Below, one piece after another: positions 57,603 through 64,000 of a stretch of 64,000 nt of DNA. Made by a program: the position numbers and the translations under genes. The stretch covers positions 4,278,001 to 4,342,000 of the forward strand of contig NZ_JAUSWV010000002.1 in NCBI RefSeq assembly GCF_030815485.1. Direction: 5' to 3'. This stretch comes from Streptomyces rishiriensis. Its GTDB lineage: Bacteria; Actinomycetota; Actinomycetes; Streptomycetales; Streptomycetaceae. Below the pieces are notes generated by a model, which saw only the letters and a program-made list of their open reading frames with translations, had not been told where the DNA came from and made no database searches. Numbering within the stretch: position 1 is the first letter of the stretch; every line of letters starts with the position of its first letter.

Positions 57603-57614
57603 TGTCTAGGGGCG
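57603..57614 (+). promoter_or_regulatory. Operator copy 4 of the element regulon
   Basis: TGTCTAGGGGCG, 100 bases upstream of the 49-residue protein. Confidence 0.65.
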
Positions 57615-57768
57615 CGACCGGGTCCAAAGGTGGCATTGTTTTTGGAGTTGGATAGACAACCGATAATTGCAGGGATCTAAATCACGGAAACCGCAGGTCA
57701 GATCCAAACCGCCGCAATCGGGGACCCTAGAACCCATGAACCGGGTCAGCCTGATATCGGCCAGGGAA

Positions 57769-57784
57769 TGTGATGTCCATCACA
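57769..57784. promoter_or_regulatory. CRP/FNR-family-like palindrome
   Basis: TGTGATGTCCATCACA, a perfect TGTGA-N6-TCACA palindrome, 45 bases past the PP2C stop. Confidence 0.5.
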
Positions 57785-57828
57785 TGATGCTGTGGGTCAT
57801 GACGAGGGGCTCCTAGCATCGGTCCGCG

Positions 57829-58650
57829 CTAGCGCAGCACCCAGTGAAGAACGGTCGCATCGTCCCGTGTCTTACCGCGTGGCCAGCGTCGACCGTAGGG
57901 ATCCTCGGCCTCGGCTTCTCGTACATTGCCGATCAGTTCGTCTGGCCCGGAGGAGTTGAGAACGATCAACGTCTCTTGCCAAGTGGCGAGTTCGAAGCGT
58001 TCCACGAGTCGTGCGGCACCGTCACTCAGCAGTGTCACGGACGTTAGGGACTCCAGTGGCACTGTGCCAGTGAGGGCATGCCCAGCAGCTCGCGCCTCCG
58101 GCCCGGCGATCCAGAAGCCTCCTGGCCGGTTGCGCAGCTTGGTGAGAGCGTCTCTGTATGCGGCCAGCGCAAGGGCATGCTTAGGCGAGCCGGTGGGCAG
58201 GGCATCGACCGGGCGGCGTAGCTCCTTGCTCACCTCGTCCAGGCGCCGATCGGTGACGGCGACCACCTCGCCGGCCTTGTCGGCGAGGAGTAGGGACGAG
58301 TCGCCTAGGACGAGGTACTCAAGAGCGTCCGCATCGGCTCGGACAGCGGCGACCGTACTAGTGGGACTGGCCCGATAGGTCAGGTCGCAACTGTCCTCGT
58401 GGAGGGACCGGACGGTCGTGATCGTGTCTGCCAGGCAGTCGGCCAGCGGCCGGGCGGGATGCGCCGTGATCGTGCTCAGCAGCAGCCCGCCCAGCGTGGC
58501 GGAGAACCAAGCGACGCCATGCGTACATCCCGTCACTGCCCCGGCCACGCCTGCGCCGTCCAAGAGCACGGCAGCGCCGGGAGCGACGGCGGCGAAATCC
58601 TCGTTCTCCTGCCCTGGTTCTGCGGGCAGCGAGGCGAGGGTGACTCTCAC
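57829..58650 (-). CDS. PP2C-like (PPM) protein phosphatase family protein
   Basis: 273 residues from GTG 58650. PP2C landmarks appear in order: NEDFAAVAPGAAVLLDGAG near the N-terminus (metal Asp), EYLVLGDSSLLL, VTLLSDGAARLV and TRDDATVLHWVL at the C-terminus. All the usual acidic metal-binding positions look present, so it is probably an active Ser/Thr phosphatase. Cytoplasmic. It overlaps the HTH-sensor gene by four bases (GTGA), so the two form one translationally coupled unit and likely work together. The substrate is unknown. Confidence 0.78.
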   Translation of the reverse strand: MRVTLASLPAEPGQENEDFAAVAPGAAVLLDGAGVAGAVTGCTHGVAWFSATLGGLLLSTITAHPARPLADCLADTITTVRSLHEDSCDLTYRASPTSTVAAVRADADALEYLVLGDSSLLLADKAGEVVAVTDRRLDEVSKELRRPVDALPTGSPKHALALAAYRDALTKLRNRPGGFWIAGPEARAAGHALTGTVPLESLTSVTLLSDGAARLVERFELATWQETLIVLNSSGPDELIGNVREAEAEDPYGRRWPRGKTRDDATVLHWVLR

Positions 58651-59498
58651 GCCGACGTCTCCTCGTCGTGCCGGTAGAGAGGAGTGAGCAGCTCGACGGA
58701 CTGCGGTTCGCTGGTCTCCGGGTCGTACTCGACGCCGACCAGCGTGGAGAAGCGATGGTCGCCCACCTGGCCCCAGAGCGCGTTGAGGTCGGAGGCGAGC
58801 AGTTGCACGACGCCGAGGGAGCCTTGCGTGTGGATACCGGCGATGGCAAGCAGTGAGCCGTTGCCGTCGGGGCGCGGCAGCCTGCCGACGTATCCGACAT
58901 CGTAGGAGCGAGCGGGATCGCCGTCCTGTCCCGACCGGTGGACGGTGCCGGTTCGTTGGTCGACGACCGTCCAGGGACCGCCTTCCACGCGCTCCCATTG
59001 CAGTACGGGATCCTGGGCGTAGGTGTCCCACATCTGCTGAGACATACGCGGACCGCAGACGACAATCAGGCCGTCACGGTTGAGGTCCAGGTCCCCGCTC
59101 ACCGGCACGTGCTCCGAGGTGACGTCGAGCCCGTAGGAGCGCGCGAGGTCTTCCAGCCGCTTGCCGGAACTGACGTCGTCCACGGCGACGACCGTGCGCC
59201 CGCGTTCGTCGTCACGACGAAGTGGAGTTGCGACAGTGACCGAACCGCGTCCGAGGAACGCACCTTCGGGAGCCGGCCCAGTGTGGCGGATCTGGTGGAT
59301 TCGCCCGCGACTCAGGCCGGCCTTTTCGGCGATCTGGGCATACGAGAGCCCTTGCGCATGGAGATCCTGAACAACGCGCCGACGGAGCCGGGCGAGTTCG
59401 GTCACCTCTTGCTGCGCGTCGGCCAACCGGGTCGTGACCTCGCGCAGGAGCAGGTACGGATCCTCGATCGCCGTGATCCGCTGCAACTCGTCCGACAT
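58647..59498 (-). CDS. Helix-turn-helix protein with C-terminal sensor-like domain
   Basis: 283 residues from ATG 59498 with GGAGGTG before it. A coiled-coil-like N-terminus (VTTRLADAQQEVTELARLRR) leads to a sigma-region-4/resolvase-type HTH, DLHAQGLSYAQIAEKAGLSRGRIHQIRH. The second half carries the pattern DGLIVVCGPRMSQQMWDTY, then a basic loop, DVGYVGRLPRPDGNGSLLAIAGIHTQGSLGVVQLL, resembling the GGPxxN...AGxxxxGT pattern of nucleotide-sensing regulators. It is the best candidate for the regulon's DNA-binding protein: a perfect GTCTAG palindrome lies 28 bases upstream of its start. Confidence 0.72.
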   Translation of the reverse strand: MSDELQRITAIEDPYLLLREVTTRLADAQQEVTELARLRRRVVQDLHAQGLSYAQIAEKAGLSRGRIHQIRHTGPAPEGAFLGRGSVTVATPLRRDDERGRTVVAVDDVSSGKRLEDLARSYGLDVTSEHVPVSGDLDLNRDGLIVVCGPRMSQQMWDTYAQDPVLQWERVEGGPWTVVDQRTGTVHRSGQDGDPARSYDVGYVGRLPRPDGNGSLLAIAGIHTQGSLGVVQLLASDLNALWGQVGDHRFSTLVGVEYDPETSEPQSVELLTPLYRHDEETSA

Positions 59499-59525
59499 GA
59501 CCACACCTCCTAGAAGTACCCAGGA

Positions 59526-59541
59526 GTCTAGGGCCCTAGAC
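59526..59541. promoter_or_regulatory. Operator copy 5 (palindrome) before HTH-PP2C
   Basis: Perfect 16-base palindrome GTCTAGGGCCCTAGAC, 28 bases before the HTH-sensor start. Confidence 0.75.
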
Positions 59542-59673
59542 GGAATCGGTGGGAGTCGCCGTCCCGAATACACCCCAACCACGTAGAACCTGGCTCGCCG
59601 CCGAGGCACGCCACGGGGACTCACCCTCCACCGCCCGTGAAGCATCCGCGCAGTACTGCCGAGAAGGCCGCTC

Positions 59674-60075
59674 TCACGCGCCCACCCGAGCAAGGTCGGC
59701 CCAGATGCAGCGTGCTCCAGAAGGCCTGTCTTTCACTCCCCAGTCTTTGGCGCAGGCTGCGATGATCATCAGCCCGCGGCCGCCTTCCTCTACGGGGCTG
59801 GTCACGCTGCGAAGCATGGGCTCCTCGTCGCCGCCCTGGTCGATCACCTCGATACGCACCAGGTCGTCACTGAAGCCGATGACCACGAGGAACCACCCGC
59901 GATACCAGCCGCTCCGTGAGTGTTGGACAGCGTTGGCCGCGAGCTCGCCGACCACCAGGACGGCGTCGTCAACGAGGTTCGATTGCTCCTCCTCGAGCAA
60001 GGCGGCGACGAAGTGACGGGCTTCGGCCACCTGCCAGGCCAGGCCAGGGAACATGCGGCACCACTTTTTGAGCAT
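59674..60075 (-). CDS. ATP-binding protein, anti-sigma/RsbW-like HATPase
   Basis: 133 residues. The GHKL fold of the Streptomyces RsbW-like family: ARHFVAALLEEEQSNLVDDAVLVVGELAANAVQHSRSG (N box), IEVIDQGGDEEP (G1-like) and EEGGRGLMIIAACAKDWGV (G2). Such proteins act as anti-sigma factors or kinases of anti-anti-sigma proteins. No STAS partner or sigma gene is nearby. ATG 60075; an operator palindrome lies 17 bases upstream. Confidence 0.82.
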   Translation of the reverse strand: MLKKWCRMFPGLAWQVAEARHFVAALLEEEQSNLVDDAVLVVGELAANAVQHSRSGWYRGWFLVVIGFSDDLVRIEVIDQGGDEEPMLRSVTSPVEEGGRGLMIIAACAKDWGVKDRPSGARCIWADLARVGA

Positions 60076-60091
60076 GAGAACACTCCTCAGT

Positions 60092-60107
60092 GTCTAGGGG
60101 GCTAGAC
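60092..60107. promoter_or_regulatory. Operator copy 6 (palindrome) before the ATPase gene
   Basis: GTCTAGGGGGCTAGAC: perfect arms GTCTAG/CTAGAC around GGGG; preceded by T to give TGTCTAGGGGG. Confidence 0.75.
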
Positions 60108-60171
60108 GACACAGCGAGCAGAGTATTCCTGTATGTGACTGATGGGCCAGGCATGTAGAGGAATTATTCCT

Positions 60172-61023
60172 CTAACGAGGGGTGAAGTCTTCCAACTCCC
60201 GGAACTCCTGCATCACCCGGAGCAAGAGCTCCCGTGCATCGCCCCCGAAGATCGCGGCTTGTTCGAACCGGACGAAGGTCTCCTCGTGCGCGGCGATCTC
60301 GGCGGAGTCGTCCAACAGTCGCTCGCCCCGGAAGGTCTCGACCACAACGGCCCGCCGGTCGCACAGGGTGAACCCGTTACGAGGCATGACCGGCACAGCG
60401 CGGCGCCAGGGGATGACCCCGAGACGTACCGTGCTCAGACTCTCGACGGCCAGCAGCCTGTCGAGCTGGGCGAGCATTAGGGAGGGATTCCCAGGCCAGG
60501 TCCGCAACACGGCTTCCGTCAGGACGAATACCGATTCTCGCCCAGGCTCATACAAGAGGCTCTGCCGCTCCACTCGGGCAGCTACGGCACGACCGACAGT
60601 TTCAGGGCTCATGCTTGGCGCGCTGTCGAAGACGTGGCGGGCGTATTCCGCGCTCTGGATCATGGCGGGCAGGACTACGCATTGGAACGAGCGCACCAGC
60701 CGTGCGGACCGGACCGCGTTGTCGAGGGTCGTCCCGGCTAGTGCGTCGCTGCCACTTGTCTCGTCGGTGTCTGGCGCAGCCTCGATGGCGGCCAGTAGGT
60801 CGCGCACCTCACGAGTGATCGGCTCGTCGAGTTCGAGGGCAAGCGCCAAGCGCCGCAGGACGTCGAGGCTGGGAACCATGCGCCCGTTCTCGACCTTGGA
60901 CACGGTCGGTTGTCCCACGCTGGCCCGCTGTGCCAACGCGGCACCTGTCAGACCGGCCCCGGTACGAAGTTCCCGAAGACGCAACCCGAGCGCCTTCATT
61001 CGCTGCTGCCGCTCTCTCCCCAT
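60172..61023 (-). CDS. XRE family regulator with DUF5753 domain
   Basis: 283 residues from ATG 61023 (MGRERQQRMKAL; ATG 60999 is an alternative). The Cro/CI helix-turn-helix reads LRLRELRTGAGLTGAALAQRASVGQPTVSKVENGRMVPSLDVLRRLALALE. The DUF5753 domain follows (LVRSFQCVVLPAMIQSAEYARHVF, ARVERQSLLYEPGRESVFVLTEAVLRTWPGNPSLMLAQLDRL). Streptomycetes carry many such proteins beside a DUF397 partner, some acting as development switches; no DUF397 gene is adjacent here. It is divergent from the membrane protein gene at 61234. Confidence 0.85.
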   Translation of the reverse strand: MGRERQQRMKALGLRLRELRTGAGLTGAALAQRASVGQPTVSKVENGRMVPSLDVLRRLALALELDEPITREVRDLLAAIEAAPDTDETSGSDALAGTTLDNAVRSARLVRSFQCVVLPAMIQSAEYARHVFDSAPSMSPETVGRAVAARVERQSLLYEPGRESVFVLTEAVLRTWPGNPSLMLAQLDRLLAVESLSTVRLGVIPWRRAVPVMPRNGFTLCDRRAVVVETFRGERLLDDSAEIAAHEETFVRFEQAAIFGGDARELLLRVMQEFRELEDFTPR

Positions 61024-61233
61024 ACTCAGGGTTCTACACCACGAGGCAGTAGACGCCGGGTACACCAGTGACTGTCTCTCAGGACGGCCCTCGTGCAGCG
61101 ACCGGAAGGGTTACCGGGTTCCCGTCCGAACCCGCACCAGATCGGACAAGCCCGCTCTACGACTTGCTGACCCTGCGAAGGCTGTCGGTCACAGCACTAT
61201 CCTCAGAGCTAATGCTGAGACAGGAGAGGCAAG

Positions 61234-61839
61234 TTGGCGGACGACTCGACCGGTGACGCCGGCAACCCACCGGCCTCGCGCGCGGCCCGCTTCACGACTG
61301 CGGTGCGGAACCTTTTCGCTTCACCTGCACGACGAGATGCAACGGCCATCATCATCGGGTTGATCTCGGGAGGCGTCGGAGTCATCGTTGGAGCCGCAGA
61401 ACTCCCTCTCTGGGTGTTGGCTCTCCTCACCGTGCTGGTTGCCGCGCTATTCCTCACTGTGGAAAGGGCGGCGACCGCCGACACAGCTGACAAGAAGGTG
61501 TGGTGGCTCTGGTGTGCACTCGGCGTGGCGCTGGCACTTCCGGTCGGATCATGGACCTACCACGTCTTCTTCGACTCCGAGGACCGATTGACCTACCCGT
61601 TCTTCGTTGAGGGCGACGATCAGGCGCGCATTCTTCGGTCATCTGGGAGGCCTGGCGCCGAGCCGCAGATTGGCGGGTACCCCATGCCTGTCGGAGAGAC
61701 CTACGACTTTGAGTGCGTGGGCAGGGACTCGGATGGAGCCGTGTGGCTCAAGTTTGTGGCTGGCAACTACTGGTACCCGAGTGCCTCTTTGTCTCCCGTC
61801 GGAGACTTCACGATTTCAGACATGCCAACTTGTGACTAG
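61234..61839 (+). CDS. Three-helix membrane protein with extracellular SH3-like tail
   Basis: 201 residues from TTG 61234, supported by CAGGAGAGG six bases upstream. Hydrophobic helices around residues 37-56, 58-76 and 90-110 (AIIIGLISGGVGVIVGAA, WVLALLTVLVAALFLTVE, VWWLWCALGVALALPVG). The C-terminal 90 residues, outside or inside depending on topology, end in VGETYDFECVGRDSDGAVWLKFVAGNYWYPSASLSPVG, an SH3-like beta pattern. No family is certain. AICE cargo with GC lower than the core genes. Confidence 0.65.
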   Translation: MADDSTGDAGNPPASRAARFTTAVRNLFASPARRDATAIIIGLISGGVGVIVGAAELPLWVLALLTVLVAALFLTVERAATADTADKKVWWLWCALGVALALPVGSWTYHVFFDSEDRLTYPFFVEGDDQARILRSSGRPGAEPQIGGYPMPVGETYDFECVGRDSDGAVWLKFVAGNYWYPSASLSPVGDFTISDMPTCD

Positions 61840-62486
61840 GGCTGTGGCCAGCAACCTTGCCGGGCTAGGGCTTGGAGGAGTCAGGGTCACGGACGATCGG
61901 CGTCACCGGCTCTTGCCAGTTGAAACGCGGGGTGGGTCGGGGGTGACACCACAGCAGCCGGGAGGCAGCGCGTGTCCGTCTTGACCTTGGCGCGATGCCG
62001 TTACGATCCTCAGTTTTGATCATGCAGCCAGATCACCTGTTACAGGTTTCTCTACCTCATCAAGGCGGCTCGCTTCGCTCCCCGCACGCGGCCCGGCCCC
62101 CGGCCGGGCCTGCGCTCCTGCCTTCGTCCCGCTCCAGCCCGGCCGGTGTCCGAGCCGCGCAAGAGTGGATTAGCCGAAGGCTGTGAGCCGAGTAGCAGGC
62201 GAGCGTGGCCGTGGTCAGAACGATGCCTCCGGCTGGGGATCGGTCGGCACCGGGATGGAGGGGGCGCCGCTCGCGGCCTCAGGTCCGTAGTGGCGTGCGT
62301 GGGGTGCTCCCATCCCGCCCGCCGTCGACCCAGGCAGAGCCGAGCAGACGCGGCCCCTGGCGTCCAGGTCGTTCGTACAGTGGCGCGCTCCACCTGGACG
62401 CCAGGAACCACGCCTGCTCCACGGTGTGTGGGTCGACGGCGGACGGGATGGGAGCTGGGGTGAGTGGTGGGCTGAGGGCTCACGTC
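61840..62486. other. Non-coding stretch with hairpins and nested inverted repeat
   Basis: About 650 bases with no convincing gene. Contents: a 13-base palindrome ACCTGT-T-ACAGGT (62035-62047), a GC hairpin (62090-62110), and a 150-base nested inverted repeat (62306-62455). Confidence 0.6.
62306..62455. repeat. Nested inverted repeat, MITE-like or RNA hairpin
   Basis: Outer arms of 27 bases at 62306-62332 and 62429-62455 match 26 of 27 when inverted. Inside, 14-base arms CCTGGCGTCCAGGT (62356-62369) and ACCTGGACGCCAGG (62392-62405) match perfectly. There is no coding frame. It could be a miniature inverted-repeat element, a structured RNA, or an origin/transfer hairpin. Confidence 0.7.
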
Positions 62487-63083
62487 CTACTGCCGGTTGA
62501 CTGCATGCCGATCTCCCACGAACGAGGTTGTCAGTTCGTAGCGCATGGTTTGGACCAGGCGCCCACGCTGTTCATAGACGGCAGGAAGCTGATCCGTCCC
62601 TTCAAGGGCGGCCGCAGCGGCAGCGTAAAGAACATCACGAAGATCACTGAGAACTGACAGCACAGGGGTGCCGGCAAGTACCGTCATCTCGGTGTTGCCC
62701 TTGGCGAACGCCTGAGATGCATCGATGTGGGCGGAAGCGAACGGGGAGGCTTGCCGTGCATCTTCAGAGGTCCGGATTGGCTGGCTGCCTAGGCTCGATG
62801 CGACTCCACCGTGATCCCGTGCGTCTTTCAGCACGCCCAGCCAGTCATCGACGATCACCAGGAATCGGATGTAGAGAGCACGTCGCTCCTGCCACAAGAG
62901 AGCTTCACGCTCATTGAAAGTGGCGGCCGACGATTCGACCAAGGTCAGATTTTCGTGTCTCCGCAGGTCAGTCACTTGCCAGGCTCGTTGCTCCCGGGCT
63001 TGGCGCCTTTGTAGGAGATAGCCGACCAATGCACCCAGAAGTGTGCCTACTATCGCAATAGCGGCGATAGCGTATGGCTCCAT
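62487..63083 (-). CDS. Membrane-anchored protein of unknown function
   Basis: 198 residues. One N-terminal membrane helix (IAAIAIVGTLLGALVGYLL) is followed by QRRQAREQ and a soluble helical domain (ENLTLVESSAATFNEREALLWQERRALYIRFLVIVDDWLGVL...). This is a type found in many Streptomyces mobile regions, with no assigned function. ATG 63083 follows GGGGGGAAC. It is divergent from the gene pair at 63302. Confidence 0.68.
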   Translation of the reverse strand: MEPYAIAAIAIVGTLLGALVGYLLQRRQAREQRAWQVTDLRRHENLTLVESSAATFNEREALLWQERRALYIRFLVIVDDWLGVLKDARDHGGVASSLGSQPIRTSEDARQASPFASAHIDASQAFAKGNTEMTVLAGTPVLSVLSDLRDVLYAAAAAALEGTDQLPAVYEQRGRLVQTMRYELTTSFVGDRHAVNRQ

Positions 63084-63301
63084 GTTCCCCCCAGGGACGA
63101 GGTTGCCCGGCCGACGGCCATTGACTCTCTGCGATCATTCGTGGCCGTCGCGTGCAACTAGTGCATTCATCGCGCGATGGTGTCAATCTGGCCAGAGCCT
63201 CGCGAGGCTTCGGCTAAGTGTGTAGCGTTCATCACTCGTTCGAGGGGATGGGGGGCCTCTTGGCAAACAACAGCGGGAAGCGACGCGGCAGGGTTGCTGA
63301 C

Positions 63302-63691
63302 ATGGCTGGGAAGCCAGCGGCGCAGGTCTATACGCCCCCTGGTGTGCCTCCTGCCGAGGAAACAACGTTTCCCATCGAACTGAGTGAGAATGACCGGCTT
63401 GTAGTGCGGCTTCGTACGTATCGCAAGAAGATCGTTGACTACGCCGTCATGCAGGAGACGCTGGTTGCCGGGCAGTGGGAGCAGTTGGCTCGCATCGACT
63501 GTTGTCGGGGTACCGTCCATCGGCACCTCGTCACGCAAGGCGGTGAGACCCTGCTCGATCACGACCTCATCTGTGACATCCCCTATGGAGAGAAGTCATG
63601 GGAAGTCGTGGATGATAGCTATGAGGGGGCGCTGGACGAGATGGAAGAGCGCTGGGAAGACAACCTGCGGAGGTGGAGGCGTGGCCGCTGA
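63302..63691 (+). CDS. Conserved hypothetical protein, first of a pair
   Basis: 129 residues from ATG 63302 (MAGKPAAQVYTPPGVP). A beta-rich central part (FPIELSENDRLVVRLRTYRKKIVDYAVMQETLVAGQWEQLARIDCCRGTVHRHLV) and an acidic C-terminus (YEGALDEMEERWEDNLRRWRRGR). It resembles the DUF7718-type proteins found before a second small gene in mobile regions. It overlaps the next gene by 11 bases. No function is known. Confidence 0.62.
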   Translation: MAGKPAAQVYTPPGVPPAEETTFPIELSENDRLVVRLRTYRKKIVDYAVMQETLVAGQWEQLARIDCCRGTVHRHLVTQGGETLLDHDLICDIPYGEKSWEVVDDSYEGALDEMEERWEDNLRRWRRGR

Positions 63692-64000
63692 CGAGGAAGT
63701 ACTTCGGCGTAAGGCGGCGTTCGCTGTGGCTCGCGATCTGAGGCGCCACGAGACCCGGGCCTTGTTTGAGGCCAGCGGGTACCGCTCGGATGAAGAGATC
63801 GTGGTCGCCCTGGAGAGTGACACGGTCGAGGATGTGTTCAGCCGAGTCCGCAGGCACTCCCCGCCAGTGGCAGTCGCGATCTTTTGGCCTGAGGCGGGCC
63901 GGCTGGAGTACACGTCTTTCAAGCCGAGCGATGAGGTTTCTTCGCTTGGTGAGGCCAGGGAGCAAGTCGGAGGCACCGCGACTATTGGGATGCTCTTTGA
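63681..64000 (+). CDS. Hypothetical protein, second of the pair (runs off right edge)
   Basis: At least 106 residues from GTG 63681, with GGAGGTGG seven bases before it. It starts AADEEVLRRKAAFAVARDLRRHETRAL and continues SDEEIVVALESDTVEDVFSRVRRHSPPVAVAIFWPEAGRLEYTSFKPSDE. An acidic/basic alpha-helical protein without an obvious fold. It overlaps the preceding gene by 11 bases, so the two are coupled; a toxin-antitoxin or defence-type pair is possible but untested. Confidence 0.65.
   Translation, partial: MAADEEVLRRKAAFAVARDLRRHETRALFEASGYRSDEEIVVALESDTVEDVFSRVRRHSPPVAVAIFWPEAGRLEYTSFKPSDEVSSLGEAREQVGGTATIGMLF

Larger units (their letters stand above)
57504..57828. promoter_or_regulatory. 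Upstream region of the 49-residue gene
   Basis: About 325 bases without a gene. It holds a TGTCTAGGGG copy (57603-57614) and a CRP-like palindrome (57769-57784). AT-rich around 57640-57700. Confidence 0.5.
50371..64000. mobile_element. AICE (pSAM2-like integrative conjugative element), right end beyond window
   Basis: An actinomycete integrative and conjugative element next to tRNA-Ile. Leftward core order: int, xis, repSA, small membrane/spd genes, tra (FtsK-like), conserved 115-residue protein. The accessory part runs to at least 64000. The core shows the hallmarks of replicating AICEs, with a site-specific recombinase, a rolling-circle-type initiator and a single DNA translocase for double-stranded transfer. 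It has lower GC than the chromosome at 57000-57230 and 61200-63000. No second copy of the tRNA end is seen, so the boundary is to the right of the window. Confidence 0.88.

Noticed and set aside
56487..57609. Several short plus-strand open frames (56487-56792, 56802-57122, 57151-57384, 57427-57609)
   Set aside because: No ribosome sites or families; one is antisense to the 49-residue gene.
50340..64000. A second copy of the tRNA-Ile 3' end as attR
   Set aside because: By eye no match to CCTGTTAGCCCCACCA was found between 51000 and 64000; attR is probably outside the window.

Overview
The window is a high-GC actinobacterial chromosome segment, almost certainly Streptomyces: GTG starts are common, DnaA has a very long domain II, there are many 14-bp parS sites, the FemX, SigM and SigR signatures are typical, and gene order follows the conserved Streptomyces replication-origin region. 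It runs from dnaB through the rpsF-ssb-rpsR-rplI operon, murJ/sigM/trxBA, parAB/rsmG/jag/yidC/yidD/rnpA/rpmH, oriC, dnaA, dnaN, gnd, recF, dciA-like, gyrB and gyrA to tRNA-Ile.

Layout. 1-11100: fragment of a serine hydrolase, a RibD-type reductase, dnaB, a MATE exporter, the S6/SSB/S18/L9 operon (minus strand), a small membrane protein, FemX plus an alanine racemase-like protein, and a GT87 glycosyltransferase. 11100-19500: bifunctional PBP, PadR regulator with a palindromic operator in front, inositol-phosphate synthase, MFS exporter, a lipoprotein-like small membrane protein and CCA-adding enzyme. 19770-28040: cell-envelope cluster DUF6049 - MurJ - pseudokinase - SigM - anti-SigM. 28100-36560: trxBA behind a SigR-type promoter, GNAT, then parB/parA, rsmG, jag, yidC, yidD, rnpA, rpmH, all transcribed leftward. 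36560-50370: dnaA, oriC (about 1.4 kb with DnaA boxes and an unusual repeat tract), dnaN, gnd, recF, DUF721/DciA, gyrB, gyrA, a DUF3566 membrane protein and tRNA-Ile(GAT), all rightward.

From the end of tRNA-Ile to the right edge lies an integrated actinomycete integrative and conjugative element (AICE) of the pSAM2 type. Its core is one leftward run of int, xis, repSA, spd-like genes, the FtsK-type tra gene and a conserved 115-residue protein. Beyond it is an accessory part: a hidden 49-residue protein, a PP2C-like phosphatase coupled to a helix-turn-helix sensor protein, an RsbW-like ATPase, an XRE/DUF5753 regulator, membrane proteins and an uncharacterised gene pair. The right end (attR) is not in the window.

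The most interesting signal is a shared sequence, TGTCTAGGGG or the palindrome GTCTAG-N4-CTAGAC. It is found just upstream of four separate leftward transcription units of the element (transfer/replication operon, 49-residue protein, HTH-PP2C pair, ATPase). This suggests a dedicated, undescribed regulon that ties element excision and transfer to a phosphorylation-type switch.

Eleven perfect parS sites were found. Several are centred in long perfect palindromes at gene ends, and three lie inside genes (rsmA-like, parB, parA).
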